Source: Morella rubra
Taxonomy: Eukaryota > Streptophyta > Magnoliopsida > Fagales > Myricaceae
Length of the DNA: 64,000 nt
Direction of reading: 5' to 3'
NCBI GenBank assembly: GCA_003952965.2
Contig: CM025851.1
Span: 7,543,647-7,607,646 of the forward strand
In this document: in pieces, positions 1 through 14,206 of the stretch
Position numbering within the stretch: the first letter of the stretch is position 1
Layout: each line of letters opens with the position of its first letter
Notes under the pieces: model-generated
What the model saw: only the letters and a program-made list of their open reading frames with translations
What the model was told of the DNA's origin: nothing
Database searches by the model: none
Program-made: the position numbers and the translations under genes

Positions 1-2318
<2,318 letters not shown>

Positions 2319-3147
2319 CGCAGACTAAGCCATATTGAAGATAATCGATTGTTTTCCTAACCAGTAAGTTTGCTTGGGGATTTGTCTTCTAATTGTTTCG
2401 TGATGTCTCAAATGTTTCTCCAGCAACCGATTAACTGTATCCCCAAGTGCTGGAAAGTTATCATATTGTTGTGTTATTTTGTATCTGTAACCAGTCAATG
2501 TAATGTAATATGAGCATGATTGCAAAACCCTTGTCCCACTTTTTTTTTTTTCCCTCCATAGCTTGGCCCGCCCCCATCAAACTTTATTAGTTCCACATAA
2601 AGAGCCAGGGCGGATGTCCCATCACCCACCAAGGACTTATTTTATTGGCGCTTTTCCCAAACGTCGGGCCACTTGGCAAGAGTGCTTCCCTTTTAGTGGT
2701 TATTGGCCCTGCAAAAAATAAAGCTGGTGATGGGATTGAGGTATGTCCGAGGTTTCATTTTATCCTTTTTTTTTTTTTCAACGACTGAAAAATTCACGAA
2801 ATTAGGCATTGTTTAAAAAAAGAAAAGGAAGTTGGAAAATCTTCTAATGTCTATTGCATGAACTGAATTTATGCTGTAGGTGGCCCGAGCCCCGAACGTA
2901 CGGGTCATAAATTTGGCAAAGAGTTCAGCTGGAAGTTGCAGAGTTACCCATAAAAAAAATAAAAAATAAAATCCCCAACTACCTCCAAAAACAGATGCAA
3001 AATACAAAAAAAAAAAAAGAAGGAAAAAGTCACTTCCAGGTGAGCTTATCATTAATTGTTAACTTTTATATAGATGGTCTTAATCTTAAACTTCCAGTAC
3101 CAACCACGCAGCCCTTCCGTCCGTAGTTCCATGTCCCATCCTTTATC
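2319..3147. other. Intergenic: KTN1 3' end and upstream region of the EGF-like gene
   Basis: Presumably holds the KTN1 3' UTR and the promoter of the next gene. AT-rich with several T and A homopolymers (near 2541, 2768 and 3008). No ORF with recognisable similarity and no clear transposon ends. Confidence 0.5.
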
Positions 3148-5292
3148 ATGGAGAGCTTCGGTTTGAAAATTTTCGCTTTCATTTCTTTCCATCTACTTCT
3201 CGTCACTCTCGCCCGTTGCAATCTGACAGACAGTTCCACACAGTTGATATCGAACCCTGTATCAGGTGACACCCCCCATTTGATTAAACTCCTAATTTGG
3301 TTTATCTTCCTGAATCAAAACGGGGTTGCCGTTGGGTTTTGATTGGCGTGGTTATAGTGATGCTGATTTTGTGGTTTGTGGCCAGACGTTGTGTGCGCGC
3401 TTAGAAACTGTGGGCAAGGAACATGCAAGGCCTCTAATTCTTCACTGTTTGGGTTCGACTGTGAGTGTCATCCTGGTTGGAAGAAAATTCAGATCGTTCC
3501 TCTGGCTTTCCCCTCTTGCGTTGTTCCTAACTGTGAGTCTCTCTCTCTCTCTCTCTCTCTCTGTGCAAGAACACGTAAATTTCAATCATGTAGGCCAATA
3601 AGTGTATGCTAGCTCATAGGGTTGCACAATCTAAAATCCGGCCGGACCGGATTTCCGGTTGTACCTAAAATGAAGGACTAGACCGGTTTAATATTTTTTT
3701 CCTAAGTTTTTTTTTTGGTAAATCAAAGGAAAGGGAGGACTTAATTTTGAAAGGGGAAGGCCGGAAGGGACTCAAGGGACTAGGAAGGGCGTCAAAACGC
3801 ATAGATTTGACTTAGGGTTTTTATTTTTAAGTTTAAAGGTTGTATTAAAAAAATTAAAAAAAATACTTATTATTTAAATTAATAAATCCAATCTAGTCCG
3901 GTCCAGACCAGATCTCAAATGGCCTAAACTGGACCGAATATAACCGATTTTTCAAATGCAAATTGGAACGGACCGAATTTGGACCACTAAGACCACAAAT
4001 CCGGTCCGATCCGATCCGGTTTTGTGGTCTGGTCCGATTCTATGCAGCCCTACTAGCTCATGTATGTTTGGGTGCAAGTGATCTCTATCATGTGTACTCT
4101 TTGTCGGCACTAAGAAATGGAAATGTTCGACAAATGCTCAGGTTGATTTGTTTTTTAGCTGTCACCAACAAATATATCGACGAGCTCCACGCCATGTATA
4201 CAATTTCAGACTAATTCTTAAAAGTTGAAAATTTGAAAAAAAATAGTTCATATTCGAAATGTTTGATCAGTACCCATTAGATAAGACTAATGAATTAGGG
4301 TTGTTGGTGATGAAATTGTAGGCACGGTAGATTTCCAGTGTAGCAAGGGATCTCCAGCACCGCCTCCACCACCAGCTCTTCCTCTTCCACCCTCTCTAAA
4401 TCTCTCTAACCGTACGTACTCTCATTAACCATCGCATCATCTTGCTGCCTGTTGAGGAAGTGAAGTGATGCCCAATTTATTACGCACACTGCGAACTTTT
4501 ATGTAATTTGCTTTTGAATTTATTTGTTACAGCATGTACCCTTGTTTGGTGCGGCGAGGGAACGTGCTTGGCCAATGGAACTGGATACACATGCCAATGC
4601 TATGAAGGCTCAGAGAATTTGTTCAATTTAACAGGCGCAGCTTGTTTCAGGCAGTGTAAGCTGGTTATCAGAACTGCTCGAAAATTTAAAAACATGTTGA
4701 AATTGATCAATGCAAATTCGCATCTTTTGCCAGGCAACCTGGGAGCAGATTGTAATGGCCTTAGGTTCGGCTCACCTCTATCTCTATCTCCGCCGCCTTC
4801 TTCTTCTAGCTCGTCAGGAACTGACATCTCGTACGGAGGTGAAGTACTATTGCTCTATTTGCTGATTGAATATTATACTTGAAAACTGCTTCATATATAC
4901 TGCCAAATCTTAAACAATTAAGACAATAATTTTTTTTTTTGGCAAAATCTATGTTGCTCTTCTCCACGTAATGAATTTTGCAGTGGAATCGGGACAGGCC
5001 CATCACGCATGGGCTCAACCCCCGCCCCTCTCTCCCGGTTCGATGTGATGATTTCTTATTTTACATGTTGGGCTGGAGTTCAAGTCCCCGAGAGGAGAAG
5101 TGGCGGTTTCTTGAAACTTGCTCGCTCACTTTTCTTCCTAATGAAAATTATACGTACTAGAATGCTTCGCTAACCCATGACCAATATGTTCCCGTCATGA
5201 CAGGATCCAGCGAAGCACCAAATTGCTTGAGGAGTCAGCTCCCTGCAATAACCACAATATGGTCAGCACTAATCTTTGTGATTTGGATTTAA
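3148..5292 (+). CDS. Small secreted/anchored protein with two EGF-like modules
   Basis: Six exons join in frame: 3148-3265, 3386-3532, 4322-4411, 4533-4655, 4734-4838 and 5204-5292 (TAA), giving 223 residues. Every internal junction is phase 1, typical of extracellular modules. The protein starts with a signal peptide (hydrophobic FAFISFHLLLVTLA, then RCN). The first EGF-like block has CGQGTC and CECHPGWKK, the second CGEGTC and CQCYEG. A proline-rich linker lies between them and a Ser/Pro-rich stretch follows. A hydrophobic tail (TTIWSALIFVIWI) at the extreme C-terminus suggests GPI anchoring or a membrane tail. It resembles the uncharacterised plant family often labelled slit- or notch-like; those names do not imply animal signalling roles. 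The substrate or partner is unknown. Intron 2 holds a hAT MITE and begins with a CT microsatellite. Confidence 0.85.
3538..3562. repeat. (TC)n microsatellite beside a splice donor
   Basis: About 12 uninterrupted TC units starting 6 bases after the exon 2 donor of the EGF-like gene, so length variation would lie almost on the splice site. Confidence 0.9.
3617..4052. mobile_element. hAT-type MITE in intron 2 of the EGF-like gene
   Basis: A 436-bp element flanked by a perfect 8-bp target duplication, ctagctca (3609-3616 and 4053-4060). Terminal inverted repeats are TAGGGTTGCA and, from the other end, TAGGGCTGCA. Subterminal regions carry many copies of a ccggaccgg-like motif in both orientations. 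No coding capacity, so it is non-autonomous. The 8-bp duplication and short TIRs identify the hAT superfamily. Confidence 0.85.
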
Positions 5293-8200
5293 GTGGGGGG
5301 GGCAAAGGTGGCCAAGACGATGAAGTACTACACAATGGCGATAGTGATGATAAGAAGATTTTCAAAGATGGAATAATGATAAAGAGGTACTTAGGCGAAA
5401 TAGCTAAAACCCAACTCTATAGCTACGCAGTTCTCTACAAAAATTCAGTACTACTCCACGTTTTGTCTTGTTTCGGATGTTTTCTAGTTTCATAACACTC
5501 TCTGGGTAGCAAACAATGTCTATAATTGTACGGCGTACATGTCCTCGAAAATTTCGGTTAAGTAGAGAGTCTAGACAGAAATTAAGGAACATAAATCTCG
5601 ATGGATTAACATGTTAATATTAATATTGATCGGTACATGTTGCTCGAGTACTATATATGAAGTAAAAACTAAATCCGATCCAATATCCAATGTCACCTTA
5701 CTTTCGAAAATGATCGAACTTGGTTCTTCAAATATTTGGCCAGTACTTTGTAATTGAAAATATCGCGAGCGGATAGGCCTTGTAGCTTTCAAGTTCTTTT
5801 TCAACTCCTCACTTGACTCAATAACTTATGACTCGATCACACTGAATTTTGATACAGAATATTGCCAACACACAATACGTACTAACAGTAATCAATTTTG
5901 GCAAAAAATATTGTCACTCAAAAATGCGACAGATGATGATGAACAACCGTGTTAAGCAATGGTACAATAATAACTTTGGTGAAAATAGATATTAGAAGCT
6001 TAATAAGGGCCTGATCTAGTATTGTTTGCCTATAAATGTAGTCACCAGACAGGATCCAGAAACTTTGCTGGGGGTCTTTCATCCGTCTTCTTTTGCTCGG
6101 ATCGTCCCCTTTGCTAGCGGCTGCTCCTCTTTTAACCCAACACGCTGCACTTTTAGGAGGATACTGACACGTTAATAACCTAGCTAGGTTGAAGTTCGGC
6201 ATGAAGGTACAAACCTAACCCTAGAACTGACAAGGAAAGGTTAACAAGTTGAAATCATGTGCTGCTTTACCAAGTAGAGGACAAGCCATGTGGAAGATTT
6301 CTATTGTGTCATGGATTCATGGGAGCAGTTTCAAATGTCTTGTCTGCTTAATTTGTCTTTGTTCTTTCTATTGTCTCATCTTCGAATATCTGGTTCCTTT
6401 TATATATCGATCTTCAGCGCTGAAGAGCCATATATATATATTTTTCTTTTTATTGATCAGTTTGTTGCCTTCTTTGACGGAATCCATACTTCGTTTTCTT
6501 TTATATTGGAATGGATCGATAAGTACAATTTAAGCATCCCAACGAACTGAAGTAGTAGTTGACATATACTTATAACCATATATTATAAGTACTTCGATCA
6601 ATTGCTTGAAAACAAATTCGAGACTAATTAATACACTCTTGTACCCATTTGGGGTGATCGGGACGTGGGCATGGTGGAGCGAAGAGGGCTGTAATAAATT
6701 GAGAAGATTCACCCCTGGGTCATCTAATTAGCTTGCTCTTTTTTTTTTTTTCGATTTCTGTTAAGGTTGATTTTTCAGCATTATGAACGTTTCGCAATTG
6801 AAGTTGCATAGGTGAAAATTAAAGCAAGATGTAAATTACGGCCGGCCGCCTTGTAAATCAGCATAGATCTATATGACTCAAAACTGATCCCGTTAAGCAG
6901 CTGATAGCTCTGCCTTCCACTAGAAAAAAGGTACGAACCCCATGCAGTGCTAATGTACTGGAAGATTAAGATCTCAGACTGGAAGAAGTACAAAAGCAGT
7001 AACCGATATCATGTGTGCTGCTTCCCCAACTAGAGGACAAGGCACATGTCGCCAAATTAGATTTCTCGTCCTATATATGTTATATGGATCATTAAAGCTG
7101 TTTAAAATGGCTCGCTTTCTGCAATTGTACGTCGTTCTTTCTATCGTCTACCTCGGTTCCAAAAATTCATCCTTCATCTATGAACCGGAATCGACGAATA
7201 CGATTACAAAAATTGATCAAAGAAGACAACGAGAGGTGAACACATACAGAAAGGAAGAGAAAGTTACAGGGGTGGAAATGAAAAGGGACGTACAGTTGCT
7301 TTCCTTCTTGCTGCTTGATTGAGCAGGATGGGAATAAAAGATATCATGTCTTGAGTTGGTCTTTTGTCTCGAGTCATGGAAATTACACGATATCATGTGA
7401 TTTCTTTTGTTCTCTTGGGCCCTTAAGATCGTGCTAAACATGTGGCCGGATTGAATCTATGTTCTTGTCTGAAGGGTTTATGAATTATTATATTAACGAA
7501 AGAGTTTACAATTTACATCAATTTATTACTCGAAAAAAAATATTAATTCTATCTCGTAGATTAGTTCTTTAGATATGAATTAGTGGCGTCTTTGATTATT
7601 TATAAGATAATTGATTCTTTAAAAGTTATAATAGCAGGCTTAATTTAGACAGAGAGGGCAAACGTCGCACATCGACAATATAACTAGCTAGAATCCTAAT
7701 TAATGAGCTGCAGTAAGGCAAAATCTTTTGCAGAAAAAAGAGAGCTGGCCGGAAGTACGTAGTATTTCCTGGGGCTGGTGGGAGGTAGTACTGTCATTAA
7801 ACACTTTGATTAAAAATTATCTTATTTTAGACTTGAAATTCTTCCACAATTTGCTTGAGTGAAAAACATATCATATATATAGAAAACTTTTGGTACAAAA
7901 ATAAGACTTTTTTTAAGGAAATTTGAGTAATTACTTTCAAGTGTAAAAAGAGAGGAAAAAAAAGGCAAATAGAATGTCAAAGAGAGCACGGGAGGCCAGG
8001 AGAAAAAATTTTCCCCATCATTCAAGAAGAATATATATCGGAAAAGAGTTAATGATATACTGTAATACTCAACTTCAGGAACTTCGGTACTACGTACTAA
8101 GGCAACATTTCAACTACGTACCTTCAGTAGAACTGTAGAAGAACAGCTGAACAGGCAAGCTAGTCCCCGCGGCCCTTAAGTGTGTAGTGCTAATGAATCT

Positions 8201-8300
8201 ATATATTTTTTTCTGCAATTAGGAAAATCTTGTTGGGTGGGTCTATACCCACCTAAGCTATAAGCAAATTCCAGAGAGACTACTGCAAGAACCCATCATC
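5293..8300. other. Intergenic, no confident gene
   Basis: No ORF here gives a recognisable domain. A minus-strand ORF at 5918-6202 has a basic stretch (SKRRRMKD) but no family could be assigned. Two short segments near 6256 and 7009 resemble each other and, weakly, EGF exon 2. Confidence 0.4.
6247..7060 (+). pseudogene. Possible relics of EGF-like exon 2 (two short patches)
   Basis: Patches at 6256-6300 and 7009-7053 share a GCTGCTT...AGAGGACAAG core. The second reads MCAASPTRGQGTC, comparable to VCALRNCGQGTC of the intact EGF-like exon 2 about 3 kb upstream. Both lie in otherwise non-coding DNA without the second half of the EGF module. They may be leftovers of a decayed tandem copy, but the match is short and could be chance. 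Confidence 0.25.
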
Positions 8301-8315
8301 TCCACGGCTTCTTAC

Positions 8316-8593
8316 GTCTTTTTTTTTTGATAAACTGGCCGAAGCCAGCGACTATCATTAAATAAAAAGAGTTCAAAATACCATAAGACACCACACAATC
8401 TAAGGAGGGTCACAACCCTCGTAAACCCAAGGAAGTCGAAAACAAGAACCATGGAACTCGGGAAAGCATCCCTCCCGTAAGGAGGAAGCAGCCCACTGAC
8501 AAAGGGAGTGTGCATCACGATTCGCACACCTAGGAACAAACAAACACTTAAAACTCGGAGAAGCAGCTAACTGAGATTTAATATTGGAGATCA
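8316..8593 (-). mobile_element. 5'-truncated LINE insertion (RNase H tail)
   Basis: On the minus strand the insert encodes the end of a plant LINE RNase H domain (FVPRCANRDAHSLCQWAAS) and finishes with a poly(A) run (T tract at 8319-8328 on +). It is bounded by a 15-bp direct repeat tccacggcttcttac at 8301-8315 and 8594-8608, the target site duplication. Only about 280 bp of the 3' end is present, the usual outcome of aborted target-primed reverse transcription. Confidence 0.85.
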
Positions 8594-8608
8594 TCCACGG
8601 CTTCTTAC

Positions 8609-9533
8609 TTAAACGATCGGTTTAATCCTGATCAAGAGATCATCAAATTCAAAACCATATGCCCAAATCATACAATTGCAAGTGTCGGTAGCTGATCTTA
8701 CCACTTGGTTATAAATTATCAAGAGTGGTAAATGAGACTCTATACTTACAACAAGAACGTCAAGTACTCTTAATTAAATCATACACAGGTAACATATATA
8801 CACTATACAGACAGTGTTTGGCAGTAAAACCTGCCGATTTCCCCCAATTCAGGAAATCATATAATTCTGGAAAGCAAATACTCCGCGTTAATTCATGGCT
8901 CAGAAAAAGAATACTGCACGTTCAAGGCATGTGCCTGCCGACGATTTCATCCTTAAATAGCGCCGAAGTTTTCTTTTTGAAATGGGTTGAAATAGCGGGG
9001 ATCCCGTGTTTATATATAAAATGTAAACACCTTTGATTTTGCTGCATTTTAGTTTTTAAATGTTTGTACTCTTCTCTAGGGATGAACACCGCCGTGATTG
9101 GACCGTTGTCAACATTAGCTACGTATGTACAACTCTACTGCCGAAATTATGATGCGAAGACAAGATAAAAGCTAGGAAATATCAGGACGACCTGATCTGG
9201 GCTTGCGATATTTCTGAACGTCTAGCTTTGTGATCAGGTTTCCGAGAATATCTATATATATATCTACCATGACGAGCGGTACCCTCGCAAGTTTTAAATA
9301 GCAGGCCAGATTTCTGATGATAACTTGGCCGTAATTAACCAATTAGCAGTCAAGCAGGTAATAGCAGGTGTAAAAAACAAAAATTAACATCTGCAATACT
9401 AGCACGCATACAGGTAGGACTTATATACAAAAAAGATCGACTTAAGTTGCCGTAACTAATTAGGACAGATAACGTATATGTTTACATCTTTTCTTTTTGG
9501 ACATCTTGTGATTCTATATATATTAAATTTTAA
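8609..9533. other. Intergenic, nothing recognised
   Basis: AT-rich, with short ORFs lacking similarity to any family I know. No transposon ends seen. Confidence 0.4.
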
Positions 9534-9840
9534 GAAAACTTCACTTTTGGCCCAAACTATATAGCAATAATGTCATTTAAGGTTTAAATTACTACTTTTA
9601 TCACATTGCACTATTAAACTATCAAAATTTGTCAATTTTTACCTTTTAGCTAGATTCTACTGTTGAAATAAGAGAAAAATTGGGTTATGTGGCACAATCC
9701 TAACGGTTAGATCCTATAAGATGATGCATATATATTGATAAATATTAATAGTTTGAGGCCGTCGCAATGTGCCAAAAATAGTCATTTGTGTTTTAAAATG
9801 ACATTGGTCCAATAATTTAGGGATGAATAGTAAAGTTTTC
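9534..9840. mobile_element. MITE-like inverted-repeat element
   Basis: About 307 bp with imperfect inverted ends: GAAAACTT...at the left and AAGTTTTC at the right. Similarity between the arms continues inward for roughly 90 bp (left tggcccaaactat, caataatgtcattt; right matching in reverse complement). No ORF. The target duplication could not be settled, so the superfamily is uncertain; a MULE-type MITE is likely. Confidence 0.55.
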
Positions 9841-12800
9841 CTCTAGATTTTAGTTTTTACGTACCCCATCTTTTCAAAACATAAGTGCTGCATGTCTTAG
9901 AATTTGTATCGAGTTTATATATACGCATTGTCTTCAAGAAATATACTTTGATGCTGCACGATCATATTTGCTGCTAATTTGATCTTAATTAACCTCATGG
10001 ACTTACTCAACTTCTCATGATTATTTTGATCGATTGTTTAAAGCTATCATGAGAACCATTTCTTAAACAATTGAAGTTAGAATTTTGATGCTTTTGATCG
10101 TTGTTAATTAATTTAGAAGATAATAAATGTTTATGTGGTTAACGTACATGTCATGGTGATTCTTTTTATCTTCTAAAAATGGAAAACTGAGGTTGACTTG
10201 CTTCAAGTTGTGGATTTTCGAGTTATATATGATTCCACTGCTTGACAAAATTAACCAAAAGGTCAGAACAAATTAAAGAAGAACAATGAGCTTCGTAGTG
10301 GTACTGAAGACTGAGGAAGATGACGCGTCTGATATGTCAAAAATACTGCAGTTCATAATAAAATATATTGTGGATAAGAGAAATGGCCACCCAACTTTGC
10401 AAATTTTTATTTTTAATTCTTTCCTTTTTCAAACGTTAAACACGACTTACTGTAACCGAAGAATAAATAAATACCTCCACCAATTATGATTGTTCGAGTG
10501 CTTTTATGAAAAAAAATCACACTACTCTTAATCGGCCACTTTTGAAAGAGTTTCTAGATGTTCTATGTACGATCTGATTAGTCTTTTGATCTTATATATC
10601 TCATTGAAAGATGGATAAGAATCTTCTAAATTTTTAAGGAAAGTTTAGACTTGAATGTGTTAGATCCTAATTGACTAAAAAAATAGTTCAGATTTTGGAA
10701 AACATGCAGAATATATACATACAGGCCGGGTTTAAGCTATAACAAATTTTTAACAATAGTTTTTTCTTCGAAATCTGATTCAGGCTGTGGCCTTGTATTA
10801 GACTCGGTTCTTTATAGGGTTTTGTTGTTTAAGAATATCATCATATTCGGTATTTAACTATCCAATATCGTCGTATACGTATTCCTTTATCTAATAATAT
10901 CAAATAATTATGAAAATTATAAAATCACTAGTGTGGCATGTGGACCACGTTATGTATCTACTAGACCTATCTCTTTTGTGGGGTACTTGTGGATATTTGT
11001 TTAGCTGCTGCTTCACGTGATTGGCTAAGAGTATGAAAAAGAAGCAAATCCCAAGTGCACTAAACTATTCACCACAGAGCATGGCATAATGAGTCCAAAA
11101 GATCTCCAACTTTTAAATTATTCTTCAGATTTTCTTTTGTCTTCGTGGATCCGGACAGAGCCCTCTTAGAGCTACTATTTCTTCAATCAATTTGATGAAA
11201 ATAGAATGCTAGGGAGGCACTTTTAACCGGCCATACAATGCTCACAGATCTTGATCTTACAAAGACCACATAAAGATGAAGGGTGGAATCAACACACATA
11301 AGCCTGGGGCGCTGCAGGTACGTACGTTTTATGATTTTAGTCTCAAATCAGGTGCCTAAGAGAGGGTCCAATTCGACGACGACCAGCTAGCTATGTGCAG
11401 CTCCTGCTAGAGCTCTAGTACAGCATGATAGTTCAGTGCTGTGTCTTGTTTGATTGGAGTACTCCAGCAGTACAATATATATGGAAAAGCATCGATCGAA
11501 TCCATTGAGATGTAGGAGATTTCTCATATGTACCTCAGTAGCGGTACAAGTTTGTTGCCGCTTGCAAAAGGTCTCTGGCAGTATTGGGAACTTTGCGGGA
11601 CAAGGCTTTTACCATTAATTGACCTACAAATGAACCTATATCATGCATAACAGCAGCATAAAGTTTGGTGTCTAATGGAAACTATCGCTTTCGTTGAAGT
11701 CTTAGATGAACATTGGTAATTTCCACAGTTTCAGATTATATAGCTAGGTTCACGAGCAACCATGTATTGCTAGGTGAAAAACCCCCAGCCGGCTACTTTG
11801 GGAAGCAGCTGGTTTGTATTGAGATTACATAGTCGGCTTAGAGTTCTTCCCAGTATACTATAGGCAATTCCCTTCAAGGACAACACACAGAGCACTGCAT
11901 ATAAAGCTTTTTAATAGTACCTGATCAGTAAACTAGCTAGTGTATTTATAGCGTAGAGGTGAGGACTTTCAATAGTTTTAACTGACATGCATATGCATCT
12001 ATTTACTAGGAGAATAAAAGAACACTGGTACGTACTAGGTAGAACTGCTGTTCTATTTTCTTGAAGCAAGTATAATATTGTTAGGGAACAGCGTACGCAT
12101 TTTATCAACTAAATGATGCCCTCCAATATGGTTGAACCCACAAGAGTCTTGCTTTTAGCATGCAGTAAAATCATTAGTTGTTTGTTCAGGTAGAAAGTTA
12201 AAACAAAGTGGGATATTCCATTTTTGGATATGTCCGCCACGTTCATGAATAAAAGGAAAAAGGGGATACAGAATCATATACGCACTTATAAGAGGCATGT
12301 CTCTGTGCCTACTAGAAAACAATACAAAACAAAAGACATGCATACATAGGAAAGTGAAAATGTTTGAGAGCTGTGAAATCCCTCCGTTTCCTCCTACGAC
12401 AAAAACAAACCCTATTTTCTGTTAACAAGATTTATTTTATTTTATTTCAATATATAGTAAAGTCCATTTAAAATTAATTGCAAAATTAAATTTTCATGAT
12501 CTGGCAAATAGCAATTGAGGGTAAAATTGCTGAACAGATGACAATATTCATGAACAATATATAGGTAAACTGGATTTTAACAGTGCATGCAGCTGAAAAA
12601 ACTTCTCCCCAAATCATTGTTTGTGGTAAGGGTAACGGTTCTTTAACAGCCCGACCTTCCCATGTTGGTGCCACGTGAACCACATATGCATGGAACTTGA
12701 CGGTTAGGGATGTGTCCCAGCGTCCTCACGAGCCAATGTCCCATGTACGAGGGCCAATACATATCTAACTAGGGATCATAGGGGGCACGAATAAAACCTA

Positions 12801-13930
12801 TGACGTAAAAACCTTGTTTTGGTTAAGTGGTGTGACCGGGGGAACCACACAAAAGAAGAAAAGGAGAGCAAACAAGACGACAGATTCGAGCATTCTAACT
12901 TCTTGTACTGTGGATAAAATGGAGAAATTGTATGAGACAGTGCAGTGCTTTTGGTAACACCCCTAAAAATGCATGTTGAAGTGGGAAAGGATCTATGGTG
13001 GCTTTTTTGGTAGCCCACTTGAGCCGTATACATATATGGGACAAATGGAAACAAATCGAACCGCAAAATACCAAAGAAAACTTTATTATAACTTTCCTTG
13101 GAAATGACCAAATATACAAAGGGAAAAAGCATTAGAGCACTCATCCCACTTTAAATTCTTAATTCATCGTGGGGGGCCAAATTTGGCATTGAAAGTTATG
13201 TCGCTAATTTGTTTTTTTTTTCTTCTAATTCCTTCGTGACGAGGGGACGAAAGCTGGAACGCCCCGCAGAAGATGCAGAGCCCAGCGCCCAACTACACCT
13301 CCGGCCGGCGGCCCCCACCCGGAAAAACCAGATAAAATTAAAGTTTCAAGCTAATTAATTAAGTTTCAACAATATATTTCAAAAGGGCAAGTGGGGAAAT
13401 TTACCTTGATATTCTTTACTTTAACTCAAGTTTGGCATCGTCCTATATAGTATAGAGATATTAGGGCCCAAAGTAAAGGTGGGTATTGTCCTATGCTTCA
13501 GAGAGATTAGGACCAAGATGGCAGGGGTGCTGATATAGATGTTTTTCTACTTGAGGACAAGACAGGGGCACATGGAGAGGAGGAGGGGCCCTCCCCCATA
13601 ATTTTTTATTTATTTATATTTTTTTTTTTATGGTTTTGAGAGGTTGAGATCGAGGCCTCTCTCCTTGGTTCAGTTTATATTGTTTGTAGAGGACAAGATG
13701 GTCCTTTCCCTTTTTTTTTTTGTTTTTTCCCTTGTCCGTTAATGCAACACACTTGCTACCCTTTTATAATTTCTTGTCCGGCCCCTTCTATCAACGCTCC
13801 CGGCCAACACCACTCAAGCCTCCTAAGAAACTACCACTCCCTCGAGCTAGCACACTAATCTAAAGTCTAAACCTACCTTGTCAAACTCAAACCCCACCCG
13901 ACCCTCCCGGGGATCACCCAAGCACAATAA
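9841..13930. other. Intergenic upstream of the GA 3-oxidase gene
   Basis: About 4 kb without a supported gene. ORFs on both strands are short and compositionally simple. The last few hundred bases become CT-rich on the + strand and probably contain the GA3ox promoter. Confidence 0.45.
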
Positions 13931-13938
13931 TCTCGCTG

Positions 13939-13948
13939 TCTATATAAA
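13939..13948 (+). promoter_or_regulatory. TATA box of the GA3ox gene
   Basis: The sequence tctatataaa lies about 260 bp before the ATG. Initiation about 30 bp downstream would give a 5' UTR of roughly 235 nt that is rich in CT runs. Assigned by motif and position only. Confidence 0.6.
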
Positions 13949-14206
13949 CTCAGTAGCTACACCCATCATGGTTATCATCTCAGCTTCCTAGCTATATGTC
14001 ATCCTAAGCGTTCGAGTACTACTATTCCCTCCACTACAACTTGATTCTGGCTAGCAATATTTGAAGTTCAGTTCCACCCATTTTCTTCCATACACAGATA
14101 TTCCAATATTTTCTCTGTCTCTCTCTTCCTTTATCTCCTAACAATTCACCAATCTGATCTTTCTCTTCCCTCTCGCTACAGTACCGCACACAACAAAACT
14201 TTCACT

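Noticed and set aside
5000..5145. GGAGTTCAAGTCCCC resembling a tRNA B box in intron 5 of the EGF-like gene
   Set aside because: No A box, A tail or target duplication found, so not called as a SINE.
5918..6202. Minus-strand ORF with basic stretch SKRRRMKD
   Set aside because: No recognised domain, no splice partners, surrounding DNA looks non-coding.
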